Positions 42,505-50,796 are shown, counted from the stretch's first letter. The stretch: DNA of 64,000 nt from Paludisphaera soli (GCF_011064595.1 NZ_JAALJI010000017.1:1-64000), one strand, 5' to 3'. A program made the numbers and translations. The notes: generated from the letters alone by a model not told the origin.

Positions 42505-42510
42505 TACAAT
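42505..42510 (+). promoter_or_regulatory. -10 box of a probably leaderless gene
   Basis: TACAAT occupies positions -12 to -7 relative to the ATG at 42517. No ribosome-binding site fits between them, so transcription and translation would start at the same base. No good -35 box is seen; GGA precedes the hexamer. Confidence 0.5.
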
Positions 42511-42516
42511 AGCCCG

Positions 42517-43080
42517 ATGGACGGACTCCTGATCAAATCGACCGGCGAACCCGCGACGCGCGACCCTTCTTTCTGGAAGTACTTCAAGCCGATCCGCGGG
42601 AACCTCGACCGCCTGGCCTGGTGCTTCCGGGATCGACCCTGGTGGGGCGAGCCGGCGGATTTCCGAGACGATCACGCGGCGATGATGGACTTCGACGGGG
42701 GCTCCATGACGAGCCTCCAGCTCTGGAGCCCCGGGTCCCTCTCCCGCTACGCCGACCGCTTCAGCGAGGAATCCATCGAGATGTGGGGCGTCGACCCCGA
42801 CCGGCACGACCCTCCTGCGGTCGCGGCCCTCTACACCGCGGCCCCCTGGAACGAAGCCGACGAGGTCATTCGGCGTCATGCGTCGGTCTGGATGAGGTAC
42901 ACCGACGGGGCGTGCTGGGAGATCTACGCGGAGGGGCGAGACCTGCCGGACTTCCTGGCCCGGCAGCTCCGCCGCAGGCCCGACGTGGAGGCCCACCCGT
43001 CCCGCTGCGACGCGCGTGAGGAAGCCTTCCGCGCGGCCGGCCTCGACGCGACCTGGGAGGCCCTCGAAGGGCGAGGCTGA
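42517..43080 (+). CDS. Hypothetical protein, probably from a leaderless mRNA
   Basis: The 187-aa product is rich in Trp and Asp (DPSFWKYFKPIRGNLDRLAW, FRDRPWWGEPADF, SVWMRYTDGACWEIYAEGRD). I recognise no family. The overall pattern, a soluble alpha/beta protein with a WEIYAEGRDLPDFLARQL end, resembles small orphan or immunity-like proteins, but this is only an impression. It follows hemC by 33 bases but has its own -10 box at exactly leaderless distance. Codon use matches its neighbours. Confidence 0.7.
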   Translation: MDGLLIKSTGEPATRDPSFWKYFKPIRGNLDRLAWCFRDRPWWGEPADFRDDHAAMMDFDGGSMTSLQLWSPGSLSRYADRFSEESIEMWGVDPDRHDPPAVAALYTAAPWNEADEVIRRHASVWMRYTDGACWEIYAEGRDLPDFLARQLRRRPDVEAHPSRCDAREEAFRAAGLDATWEALEGRG

Positions 43081-43245
43081 CGCCCCGACGATTCGTTCGG
43101 ACTCCGCGCCTCGCCGCCCGACTCGCGCCGCACGTCGAGGGGACGCCTTGATGCGACGGGCTTGCAGCGCGAGGGGCCTCGCCCCGCGAGGACGTCCGCG
43201 ACTTGTTCGAGGCGAGGGCCGTGGGGCGGGTCCGGCCCCTCGCCC

Positions 43246-44028
43246 TCAGGCGGTCCGCCGCTTTCGATTGTAGGCGAACCACGTGTAGCCGCACTCGACG
43301 TCGAACCCCAGGGCCTCCAGGTTCGCCTTGAGATCCGCCGGACCTCGGCCCGGGACCGGATGGATCTCCATGGCGATCTGATCGATCCGGTCCGCGATCT
43401 CCGGCGAGAGCGACTGGAAGATGCCGTACTCGCTCCCCTCGCAGTCGACCTTCAGGAGATGGATCCGGTCGATCCGGCTCTCCGCCATCAGCGTCTCCAG
43501 CGAAACGCAAGGGATCGCCAGAGAGACCTGATCGACGCCGTCGCGGTTCCCCATGTGCGCCGTGGACAGGGCCGATTTGCGGGACACCATCAGCTCCAGG
43601 ATCCCATCCGCCGCATCGACGGCCTGGCATCGGCATTCGACGTTGTCCAGGCCGTTCAGCGCCACGTTCGCTTTCAACCTCTCGAAAGTCTCGGGGACGG
43701 GTTCGCAGGCGATGACCCGCCCGCTCGGCCCGGCGACGGAGGCCGCGAGTATCGAAAACGTGCCGATGTTCGCGCCGATGTCCACGACGGTGTCGCCGGG
43801 CTTCAGCGCGATCTCGCCGCCCAGGTAATCGCGACGGACCAGATTCTCGTAGAAGGTGAAGCTCTCGCCGACGCTCGGCCTGATCGCCAGCTTGAGGCCG
43901 TCCCTGGACACGGCGACGAAGCCGGTGCGCTTCAGCCTCAAGGCGTCCATCGACAGCGCGATCGGCGTGCTGGAATGGATGAAGAAGGACGAGATCTGCC
44001 GGATCTTATCCGAGATGTGAGGCAGCAT
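43246..44028 (-). CDS. FkbM family SAM-dependent methyltransferase
   Basis: The 260-aa product has motif I DTVVDIGANIGTFSILAAS (about 79-97), GRVIACEPVPETFERLKANV (about 103-122) and LLKVDCEGSEYGIFQSL (about 190-206), all typical of FkbM enzymes, which O-methylate sugars or lipids. The first ~40 residues form a helical lead with SSFFIHSSTPIALSM. The last residues (YTWFAYNRKRRTA) are basic. Target glycan unknown. It stands alone on the minus strand, converging on the leaderless gene. Confidence 0.85.
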   Translation of the reverse strand: MLPHISDKIRQISSFFIHSSTPIALSMDALRLKRTGFVAVSRDGLKLAIRPSVGESFTFYENLVRRDYLGGEIALKPGDTVVDIGANIGTFSILAASVAGPSGRVIACEPVPETFERLKANVALNGLDNVECRCQAVDAADGILELMVSRKSALSTAHMGNRDGVDQVSLAIPCVSLETLMAESRIDRIHLLKVDCEGSEYGIFQSLSPEIADRIDQIAMEIHPVPGRGPADLKANLEALGFDVECGYTWFAYNRKRRTA

Positions 44029-44441
44029 TGTGTTGGGTGTCCGGCGATAATCGAGGGGACTCGCTCAAAGCGGAACGCTTTGGCAGACAAGTTTGATGAG
44101 GGTAAATTCAGGAGAGAATGGAATCAAGGGGTTGTCGCATCAAATCGACGCGCGGAGATTTTTCGATGACCGCAGACCGAGATCGGGGGGGGCGTATCCC
44201 GCTCGACGCGACGTCACCGAGATCCCGACCTGATCGCGTGAGGGGGCCGGCTGATCGACCCTGGAAGCCCCCGCGTGATCGCCCGGCCTTCGCTCCACCT
44301 CGCTGTTCGGCCTGGATCGATCCACGGCCTTCGGCCCGCCCTCGCCGCGACGAGGACGATCGCCCGCTGCGGCGGGGGGCGCCGGCTGGGGGACGCATGA
44401 TCCCGATGGCCGCCGGGGGGGGAAGGGCGTCCCGGCGGATC
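44029..44441. other. Spacer without recognised gene
   Basis: The first ~90 bases are lower in GC and should hold the FkbM-gene promoter. The rest is GC-rich with a minus-strand Arg/Ser-rich open frame (44398-44108) whose codon use is not gene-like. I see no supported feature. Confidence 0.4.
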
Positions 44442-45281
44442 TCAGCAGCAGGCCTGGTGGCGTTCGAGGCAGGTGCGCAGGACCTCGTCGGGGGGGCGTT
44501 TCCACCAGTCCTCGGCGGAGAAGATCTCGACCTCGTGGAAGCCGTCGTAGCCCTGGGCCTCGACGGCGGCGCGGAGGGCGCGGACGTCGATGACGCCGTC
44601 GCCCATCATGCCGCGGTCGAGCAGCAGGTCGCGGGTGGGGACGAGCCAGTCGCAGACGTGGAAGGCCAGCAGCCGCTTCCGGCCGGCGCGGGCGACCTGG
44701 GCGGGGAGGTCCGGGTCCCACCAGACGTGGTAGACGTCCAGCGCGATCCCCAGGCCGTCGTCCCCCAGCTCGTCGCAGAGGTCGTTGGCCTGGGCCGTCG
44801 TGTTGACGCACGCGCGGTCGGCGGCGTACATCGGGTGCAAGGGCTCGATCGCCAGCGGCATCCCGCGCGGGCGGGCGTAATCGAGCAGCTCGCCGATCCC
44901 GTCGCGGACCTGCCCCCGCGCGCCGGCGAGGTCCTTCGACCCCTTCGGCAGCCCGCCGACGACCAGAACGAGGCACCGCGCGCCGAGCGCCAGCGCCTCG
45001 TCGACCGCCCGCCGGTTGTCGTCGCGCGCGGCCAGCCGCTCGGCCGGCGTCGCCCCCGGGAACATGCCGCCGCGACAGTAGCCCGTCACGGTGAAGCCGT
45101 GCTCGCGGACCTTCGCCGCGGCCTCTTGTAGGCCCATCGCCTGAACCTGGTCGCGCCAGGGGGAGACCCCCCGGATGCCGTGCCGCGCGCAGCCGTCGAG
45201 GATTTCTCCCAGGCCCCAGAGGGCCCGGACGGTCGCCGTGTTGATCGAGAGCCGGCCGGAGTCGGGGGCGGCGATGTTCAC
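44442..45281 (-). CDS. Sugar phosphate isomerase/epimerase-like TIM barrel
   Basis: The 279-aa product fits the AP-endonuclease-2/xylose-isomerase-like TIM barrel: GIRGVSPWRDQVQAMG, FTVTGYCRGGMFPGAT, the first metal ligand in PLAIEPLHPMYAAD (Glu near 144), LGIALDVYHVWWDPDL (about 176-191), LLAFHVCDWLVP and the final GFHEVEIFSAEDWW with a Glu ligand. It probably isomerises a keto-sugar or sugar acid. Its ATG overlaps the stop of the DUF993 gene by four bases (ATGA), so both are translated from one message. Confidence 0.85.
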   Translation of the reverse strand: MNIAAPDSGRLSINTATVRALWGLGEILDGCARHGIRGVSPWRDQVQAMGLQEAAAKVREHGFTVTGYCRGGMFPGATPAERLAARDDNRRAVDEALALGARCLVLVVGGLPKGSKDLAGARGQVRDGIGELLDYARPRGMPLAIEPLHPMYAADRACVNTTAQANDLCDELGDDGLGIALDVYHVWWDPDLPAQVARAGRKRLLAFHVCDWLVPTRDLLLDRGMMGDGVIDVRALRAAVEAQGYDGFHEVEIFSAEDWWKRPPDEVLRTCLERHQACC

Positions 45282-46444
45282 TGGTCGATCCCCTGGACCG
45301 TCAGGAAGGCCCGCATCCGCGAGGCCGCGCGGTCGGGGTCGTCGAGCAGGCCGGCGGCGTCGGCCAGGCGGAACAGCTCGGCGTAGTGCAGGGCGCTGCG
45401 GGCGCTCTGCTGGCCGCCGACCATGACGAAGTGGCTCTGCCAGCCGTTCAGCCAGGTCAGGAAGACCACGCCCGACTTGTAGAACCGCGTGGGCGCCGCG
45501 AAGACGTGCCGCGAGAGGGGCACGGTCGGCGCCAGGATCCGACGGTACTCGGCCGCGTTCCCCGCCCCCAGCGCCTGGAGCGCGGCCGAGGCCGCCGGCG
45601 CGATCGCGTCGAAAATCCCCAGCAGGGCGTGCGAGAACCCCCGGTCGTCCCCCTCGATCAGCTCCGGGTAGTGGAAGTCGTCGCCCGTGTACATCTTCAC
45701 GCCTTCGGGAAGGCGGCGACGCATGGCGATCTCCTTGTCCTTGTCGAGCAGGGAGATTTTGATCCCGTCGACCTTCGGCGCGTGGGCGTGGATGATCCGC
45801 AGGCAGACGTCCATCGCCTCGTCGAGGTCCTCGGAGCCCCAGTAGCCGGCCAGCGCCGGGTCGAACATGGGGCCGAGCCAGTGGAGGATGACGGGCTCGC
45901 GGACCTGGGACAGGATGGCCCCATAGGCGTGCTCATAGTCCTCGGGCGACCGCGCGGCGGCGGCCAGCGCGCGGCTGGCCATGAGGATGATCCGACCGCC
46001 GACCCCCTCGACGGCCGCCGCCTGCTCCTCGTACGCGGCGATCACGTCGGCCGTCGTCAGGCCGGGACGCGGGGCGAGCTGGTCGGTCCCCACGCCCGAG
46101 GCGACGAGCCCCCCCGGCCGTCCCTTCGCCATCTCGACCGTCCGCTTGATGAGCTCCAGGGCCGTCGGCCAGTCCAGCCCCATCCCGCGCTGGGCGGTGT
46201 CCATGGCCTCGGCCACGCCCAGGCCGAGGGAGAGCAGGTGCTCGCGATACCGGAGCGTCGCGTCCCAGTCGATCGCCGCGCCGACCCAGGGGTCGACGGG
46301 GCTGCGGGCGTCGGCCACGACGTGCGCCGCCGAGAAGGCGACGCGGTTGAAGGCGGGCTTCGCGGGAGGGGTCCAGGAGCGGACGCCCTTGGTTTCATAG
46401 GCTTCGACCGATCCGTCGGCGATCGGCAGGTTGACGCGGGGCAT
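45278..46444 (-). CDS. DUF993 dihydrodipicolinate synthase-like protein
   Basis: The 388-aa product resembles the DUF993 branch of DapA-type aldolases: an N-terminal VNLPIADGSVEAYET, IDWDATLRYREHLLSLGLGVAEAMDTAQRG (about 58-87), VILHWLGPMFDPALAGYWG (about 193-211), and VDGIKISLLDKDKEI (about 233-247), where the Lys in GIKIS is the likely Schiff-base residue. Such proteins cleave or form keto-acids, but this branch has no firm reaction. It is the first gene of the isomerase pair. A same-strand oxidoreductase gene begins further upstream, across a small orphan gene. Confidence 0.85.
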   Translation of the reverse strand: MPRVNLPIADGSVEAYETKGVRSWTPPAKPAFNRVAFSAAHVVADARSPVDPWVGAAIDWDATLRYREHLLSLGLGVAEAMDTAQRGMGLDWPTALELIKRTVEMAKGRPGGLVASGVGTDQLAPRPGLTTADVIAAYEEQAAAVEGVGGRIILMASRALAAAARSPEDYEHAYGAILSQVREPVILHWLGPMFDPALAGYWGSEDLDEAMDVCLRIIHAHAPKVDGIKISLLDKDKEIAMRRRLPEGVKMYTGDDFHYPELIEGDDRGFSHALLGIFDAIAPAASAALQALGAGNAAEYRRILAPTVPLSRHVFAAPTRFYKSGVVFLTWLNGWQSHFVMVGGQQSARSALHYAELFRLADAAGLLDDPDRAASRMRAFLTVQGIDQ

Positions 46445-46490
46445 CGAGGATCCTCGTACCAGGGTCGAACGATCGGGCGTGGCGAATCGT

Positions 46491-46536
46491 CCTTCCCCCC
46501 TCGTGGGAGAAGGTGGCCGCAGGCCGGACGAGGGCG
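46491..46536 (+). repeat. Dispersed double-hairpin repeat (plus orientation)
   Basis: CCTTCCCCCCTCGTGGGAGAAGG, TGGCCGCAGGCC and GGACGAGGG: a diverged copy upstream of the DUF993 gene and one flank of the 88-aa orphan gene. The hairpin is split as CCTTCCCCC / TCGTG / GGAGAAGG. Confidence 0.7.
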
Positions 46537-46627
46537 GAGGAGCACGTAGGCCGTCGGATCTTCGAGATCGGTCCTCTTCGCACAGGCCGCGATGATTGTG
46601 GAAAATGCGTGCGACTCCCGTCGATCT

Positions 46628-46894
46628 TCAAGGTCCGAAAGTCGACGCCGGATGGCCGCCATGTTCCACGAACGCCAGCACCTCCTCCGCCGTCAGGAAT
46701 CGGTGCCGCTCGTCCCGAGTATAGGCATGCTCATCGAACTGTCGCCCGTCCTGGCACGCTTCCCACGTCAGGACGAAGGCCCCATCGTGGGCCCACGCTG
46801 AGATCAGCCCCGATTGCCCGCCTTCTTGGTAGATGCAGTTCACGGACTTGCCCGAACGCAGCCGTCGAAGGAAGCCTTCCGAGGTCATCGCCAT
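46628..46894 (-). CDS. Small orphan protein between inverted repeats
   Basis: The 88-aa product begins MAMTSEGFLRRLRSGKSVNC and continues IYQEGGQSGLISAWAHDGAF, with a HRFLTAEEVLAFVEHGG helix near the end. Codon use is fairly typical but third positions are less G/C-biased than the flanking genes. I recognise no family; size and composition resemble small immunity-like or regulatory proteins. It lies between two oppositely oriented hairpin repeats (46491 and 47026) and inside an otherwise same-strand carbohydrate cluster, so it looks inserted. Confidence 0.65.
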   Translation of the reverse strand: MAMTSEGFLRRLRSGKSVNCIYQEGGQSGLISAWAHDGAFVLTWEACQDGRQFDEHAYTRDERHRFLTAEEVLAFVEHGGHPASTFGP

Positions 46895-47025
46895 TTCGGG
46901 CCTCGCTTTCCGACCCTTATTCAGAGCGGTCCTGATCCGCGTTCCTTCGTCCCGCCAGGTTCCTACTCTCGATCGGACGGCACCGGAAGCTCGGCCTGAT
47001 TTCCCAGAGCTTCTTGGTGCGTCGA

Positions 47026-47075
47026 CCCCTCATCCGCCCATGCGGGGCACCTTCTCCCTCAAGGGGAGAAGGGGA
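47026..47075 (-). repeat. Dispersed double-hairpin repeat (minus orientation)
   Basis: CCCCTCATCCGCCC..GGGGCACCTTCTCCC..GGGGAGAAGG: an inverted copy facing the one at 46491. It lies just after the oxidoreductase stop at 47082 (minus strand). Confidence 0.7.
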
Positions 47076-47081
47076 GTTCAC

Positions 47082-48236
47082 TTATACGTCCTCCAGCTCC
47101 GGCACGTCGACCCATCGCCGTTCGCGCCAGGATTGCAGGCCCAACTCGACGAGTTGGACCCCCTTGGCGCCTTCGACGAGGTTCCAGGGGAAGTCGCCCT
47201 CGCCGTGGACGTGCTTGAGGAACAGCTCCCACTGGGCCTTGAAGGCGTTGTCGTAGGGGACCGTGTCGGGGACGAGGGCCCAGTCGGCCAGGAAGTCGTG
47301 GGTGTTGCGGACGTCGGGGTTCCAGACGGGCTTGGGGGTGTTCACGCGCGACTGGGTCCGGCAGTCGGTCAGGCCGGCGACGGCCGAGCCGAGCACGCCG
47401 TCGACCTGCAACGTCAGCAGGTCGTCGCGGCGGACCCGAACGGTCCACGAGCTGTTGATGTGGACGATCACGCCGTTCGCCAGCTCGAACGTGGCGTAGG
47501 CGGCGTCGTCGGCCGTGGCGTCGTAGCGCTCCCCGCGCTCGTCCCAACGCTCGGGGATGTGGGTCGCGCCCAGGCACGAGACGCTCTTGACGGGCCCGAA
47601 GACGTGGTCGATCAGGTAGCGCCAGTGGCAGAGCATGTCGAGGATGATGCCGCCGCCGTCCTCGGCCCGGTAGTTCCACGAAGGGCGTTGGGCGGGCTGC
47701 AGGTCTCCCTCGAAGACCCAGTAGCCAAACTCGCCGCGGACGGAGAGCATGCGGCCGAAGAACCCGGCGTCGCGCAGTTGCTTGAGCTTGCGGACGCCCG
47801 GCAGCCAGAGCTTGTCCTGGACGACGCCGTGCTTGACCCCCGCGGCGCGGGCCTCGCGGACGAGGTCGAGGGCCGAGGCCAGGTCGGTCGCGACCGGCTT
47901 CTCGCAGTAGACGTGCTTGCCGGCGGCGATGGCGCGGCGGAGGACCCCGGGCCGGCCCTGGGTGGTCGCGGCGTCGAAGAAGACCGCGTCGTTGGGGTCG
48001 GCCAGGGCCGCGTCCAGGTCGGTCGACCAGCGCGGCACGCCGACCCGGCGGGCCAGCGCCGCGACCTTCTCGGCGTCGCGGCCCACGAGCAAGGGGTCGG
48101 GCACGAGCCGGTCGCCGTCCGCCAGGGCCACGCCCCCCTGGTCGCGGATGGCGGCGATCGAGCGGATCAGGTGCTGGTTCATGCCCATCCGGCCGGTCAC
48201 GCCGTGCATGACGACGCCGATGCGATGCTCTGCCAT
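47082..48236 (-). CDS. Gfo/Idh/MocA family oxidoreductase (cytoplasmic)
   Basis: The 384-aa product lacks a leader and begins HRIGVVMHGVTGRMGMNQHL. It has the Rossmann region and the family YCEKPVATDLASALDLV motif (about 109-125). DGGGIILDMLCHWRYLIDHVFGPV (about 194-217) carries the conserved Asp/His of the substrate site. It likely oxidises a sugar or cyclitol. With the DUF993 and TIM-barrel genes downstream on the same strand it forms a plausible three-step catabolic set: dehydrogenation, isomerisation and aldol cleavage. That pathway is inference. Confidence 0.85.
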   Translation of the reverse strand: MAEHRIGVVMHGVTGRMGMNQHLIRSIAAIRDQGGVALADGDRLVPDPLLVGRDAEKVAALARRVGVPRWSTDLDAALADPNDAVFFDAATTQGRPGVLRRAIAAGKHVYCEKPVATDLASALDLVREARAAGVKHGVVQDKLWLPGVRKLKQLRDAGFFGRMLSVRGEFGYWVFEGDLQPAQRPSWNYRAEDGGGIILDMLCHWRYLIDHVFGPVKSVSCLGATHIPERWDERGERYDATADDAAYATFELANGVIVHINSSWTVRVRRDDLLTLQVDGVLGSAVAGLTDCRTQSRVNTPKPVWNPDVRNTHDFLADWALVPDTVPYDNAFKAQWELFLKHVHGEGDFPWNLVEGAKGVQLVELGLQSWRERRWVDVPELEDV

Positions 48237-48301
48237 CTTGGTGCTACGTCCTCTTCGTCGGCGGGGTTTCGGTCCGTGGATGCGAGGCGGCCCGGCTCCG
48301 T

Positions 48302-49030
48302 TCAGGGCCGCTCGCCCGAGAGCGCGCGGGCGAAGGCGGAGGCCGCGCGGCGGGCGGGGGGGCGGGGGGCCTGGGGGTCGTCGCGGAAGCCGCGTTCGAG
48401 CCGCGCGAGGAACTCGTCGCGGGGGATCTCGCGGGCGCCGAAGCGGAGGAGGTGCTCGCTCTTGACCTGGCAGTCGAGCATCTCCACCCCCTCGGCCTCC
48501 AGGCGCTCGACCAGCGCGACGAGGGCCGCCTTGGAGGCGTCGGTCTCGGTGTGGAACATGGACTCGCCGGAGAAGCAGCGGCCGGCGAGCACGCCGTAGA
48601 CGCCCCCCACCAGCTCGCCGTCGCGCCAGGCCTCGACGCTGCGGGCGACGCCCAGCTCGTGCAGGCGGGCGTAGGCGGCCTGCATCTCGGGGGTGATCCA
48701 GGTGCCGTCCTCGTGGTCGCGCGGGGTCTCGGCGCAGGCGCGGACGACCCGGGCGAAGGCGGTGTCGCGGCGGATCTCGAACCGGCCCGAGCGGAGGGTC
48801 CGGCGGAGCCGCCGCGAGACCCGCAGCTCGGCCGGGAAGAGGACGAGCCGCGGGTCGGGCGACCACCAGAGGATCGGCCCGCCGGGCTCGTACCAGGGGA
48901 AGACGCCGCGGCGGTAGGCGGCGATCAGGCGGTCGGCCGACAGGTCGCCGCCGATCGCCAGCAGCCCCTCCGGCTCGGCCAGGTGGGGGGGCGGGAAGAT
49001 CGGGTCGGGGCCGAGTCGGTAGAGCGCCAT
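48302..49030 (-). CDS. aat: Leucyl/phenylalanyl-tRNA-protein transferase
   Basis: The 242-aa product transfers Leu or Phe from tRNA to N-terminal Lys/Arg of proteins, marking them for ClpS/ClpAP. It has the family landmarks FPPPHLAEPEGLLAIGGDLS (about 12-31), YRRGVFPWYEPGGPILWWSPDPR (about 39-61), DGTWITPEMQAAYARLHELG, GGVYGVLAGRCFSGESMFH (about 140-158) and DCQVKSEHLLRFGAREI. The C-terminus adds an Ala/Arg-rich tail. The ATG at 49030 matches the usual N-terminus; longer frames run into the kinase gene. It lies 65 bases after that gene. Confidence 0.93.
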   Translation of the reverse strand: MALYRLGPDPIFPPPHLAEPEGLLAIGGDLSADRLIAAYRRGVFPWYEPGGPILWWSPDPRLVLFPAELRVSRRLRRTLRSGRFEIRRDTAFARVVRACAETPRDHEDGTWITPEMQAAYARLHELGVARSVEAWRDGELVGGVYGVLAGRCFSGESMFHTETDASKAALVALVERLEAEGVEMLDCQVKSEHLLRFGAREIPRDEFLARLERGFRDDPQAPRPPARRAASAFARALSGERP

Positions 49031-49095
49031 GAAGCCTGCTCTCGATGCGCCGAGCGTCCGATCGCGCCGCCCCTCGCGGCCTCGCCTCGGGCCGA

Positions 49096-50067
49096 TCAGG
49101 CCTTGGCGGCGGCCCGCAGGGCTTCCAGCTCCTCGGCCGGGCCGAAGTTCGCCCGGTACCGCGCGATGAACTCGTCGAGCGAATACGCGTGTTCCTGCGG
49201 TCCAGGATGCTCGATCGCATAGACCGCCGTCAAGGAGGCCATCCGGCCGACCACCGGCCACGGCAGCCCCAGGCTCATCCCCGCCACGAACCCGCCGCGG
49301 AACGCGTCGCCGGCGCCGGTGGGGTCGACGACCTTCCCCGGCTTCGCCGGCGGGATCTCGTACTCCGTCCCCTCGACGGTGATCAGCGCGCCCTTCTCGC
49401 CCAGGGTCATCACGGTGATCGGCACGCTCTTGCGCAGCTCGGCCTCGGTCACGCCCAGCTTCTCGGCCATCATGCCGAACTCGTAGTCGTTGCCGGCGAG
49501 GATCTTGGCCCCCTTGCGGCCCTCCTCCAGCTCGGCCTTGTCCATCCGCGGCAGCTGCATCGACGGGTCGTACAGGTAGGGGACGCCGGCCACCGTGCAC
49601 TCGGCGGCGTAGCGGCCCATCGCGGCCGGGTCGTTGGGGGCGATCACCACGAGGTCGTCGGCCGTCGCGCCCAGGTCCTTCGGCGAGACCGTCGAGGCCT
49701 TCGACATCGCGCCGGGGTAGAACGCGATGATCTGGTTGTCCGCCAGGTCCGTGTTGACGAAGCAGCTGGCCGTGTGCTCGTCCTTGATGACCTTCACGCC
49801 GGAGTCGTCCACCCCCCGGGCCGTCAGGTGCTTGCGGTAGTCCTCGAAGTCCTCGCCCACCGTCCCCACCAGGGTCGGCGTCCCGCCCAGCAGGGCCAGG
49901 TTGTAGGCGATGTTCGCCCCCGTGCCGCCGCGACGGCGGGTCAGCGAGTCGACCAGGAACGACACGCTCAGGACGTGGACCTTGTCGGCCAGGATGTGGT
50001 CCTGGAACTTCCCGGGGAAGACCATGATGTAGTCGTACGCGATCGAGCCGGTGACGAAGATCCGCAT
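49096..50067 (-). CDS. PfkB family carbohydrate/nucleoside kinase
   Basis: The 323-aa product is a ribokinase-fold kinase: RIFVTGSIAYDYIMVFPGKF at the start, GGTGANIAYNLALLGG (47-62) as the substrate lid loop, GAKILAGNDYEFGMM (186-200), and VVDPTGAGDAFRGGF (246-260) with catalytic Asp254. The N-terminal pattern and GNDYEF are closest to adenosine kinase-like or fructokinase-like members, so the substrate is uncertain. It precedes aat on the same strand. A partial hairpin repeat lies 40 bases upstream of the start. Confidence 0.85.
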   Translation of the reverse strand: MRIFVTGSIAYDYIMVFPGKFQDHILADKVHVLSVSFLVDSLTRRRGGTGANIAYNLALLGGTPTLVGTVGEDFEDYRKHLTARGVDDSGVKVIKDEHTASCFVNTDLADNQIIAFYPGAMSKASTVSPKDLGATADDLVVIAPNDPAAMGRYAAECTVAGVPYLYDPSMQLPRMDKAELEEGRKGAKILAGNDYEFGMMAEKLGVTEAELRKSVPITVMTLGEKGALITVEGTEYEIPPAKPGKVVDPTGAGDAFRGGFVAGMSLGLPWPVVGRMASLTAVYAIEHPGPQEHAYSLDEFIARYRANFGPAEELEALRAAAKA

Positions 50068-50106
50068 GAGCTGGGGAGATCCTGGGGTTGGAGGGACGGG
50101 GCGTCG

Positions 50107-50147
50107 GCGGCCCGCAGGGCCGGATGAGGGTGACCATCAAGGCGGAT
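50107..50147 (+). repeat. Partial dispersed hairpin repeat (plus orientation)
   Basis: The second half of the family unit only: GGCGGCCCGCAGGGCC, GGATGAGGGTG, ACCATCAAGGCGGATGAA. It sits directly before the full copy. Confidence 0.65.
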
Positions 50148-50170
50148 GAATCAACGGACGAACGTTCTCT

Positions 50171-50232
50171 CCTTCCCCCCTAGTGGGGGAAGGTGGCCCG
50201 AAGGGCCGGATGAGGGGGATCATCAAGGCTGG
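50171..50232 (+). repeat. Dispersed double-hairpin repeat (plus orientation)
   Basis: CCTTCCCCCC..GGGGGAAGG, TGGCCCGAAGGGCC, GGATGAGGGGG and ATCATCAAGGCTGG: a full copy forming one flank of the 93-aa orphan gene. Confidence 0.8.
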
Positions 50233-50291
50233 TCAAGGAAGCAGGTGGGAATGATTTAATGGATTGTAGTGGTGCCGCGGATCGGCGAGAA

Positions 50292-50573
50292 CTACTCCAA
50301 TTCCGTAACCGTAACCGCACCGAACCGTCTGACCAAACGGGTCACCACTTCACCCAAGTAACGATTACCCGACCCGCCGTAAACACAGAAGTAGGCACCG
50401 TCCGGTTCGAGTTGCATCGAGGCATCTGGCATTCCGCCGCCGATTTCCTGGTCTCGAAGTTCAAAAGTGCAGTCGTCGTGTGCTGACCTACGGAAGGCGG
50501 CCATACTTTCGAGAAGTTCGATGACGACCGCTAGGCCAGGGGAAGTGAACCGCAGCTTATACTCCATCCCCAT
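50292..50573 (-). CDS. Small lower-GC orphan protein between inverted repeats
   Basis: The 93-aa product is MGMEYKLRFTSPGLAVVIEL followed by LESMAAFRRSAHDDCTFELR, then DGAYFCVYGGSGNRYLGEVV and a final TRLVRRFGAVTVTELE. A beta-alpha-beta pattern is likely. Third positions are clearly less G/C-rich than in neighbouring genes, a sign of recent arrival. I recognise no family. It lies between oppositely oriented hairpin repeats (50171 and 50693), as the gene at 46628 does. Confidence 0.65.
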   Translation of the reverse strand: MGMEYKLRFTSPGLAVVIELLESMAAFRRSAHDDCTFELRDQEIGGGMPDASMQLEPDGAYFCVYGGSGNRYLGEVVTRLVRRFGAVTVTELE

Positions 50574-50692
50574 ACGAACACTTCCCTATTCTTTGGGGGT
50601 GTCGTTTCTCCAGGTCATTCGTGCGCCTCCTAAGCGAGCCGCCAACCGCGTAGCGAACCGCTTGTTTCTCCGAGCGGCTTCCGTGTTCGTCT

Positions 50693-50744
50693 TCCCCCTC
50701 ATCCGGCCTCCGGCCACCTTCCCCCGCCAGGGGGGAAGGACGAT
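50693..50744 (-). repeat. Dispersed double-hairpin repeat (minus orientation)
   Basis: TCCCCCTCATCCGGCC, GGCCACCTTCCCCC..GGGGGGAAGG and ACGATTGCGAAG: an inverted copy between the 93-aa gene and the gltX stop. Confidence 0.8.
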
Positions 50745-50796
50745 TGCGAAGTCCGCTTCCATCACGAGGCGGGCGCGGATCGGCGGCGGCCCGGGC

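Noticed and set aside
44108-44398. 96-codon minus-strand frame between FkbM and isomerase genes
   Set aside because: Arg/Ser/Gly-rich, poor codon bias, no motif.
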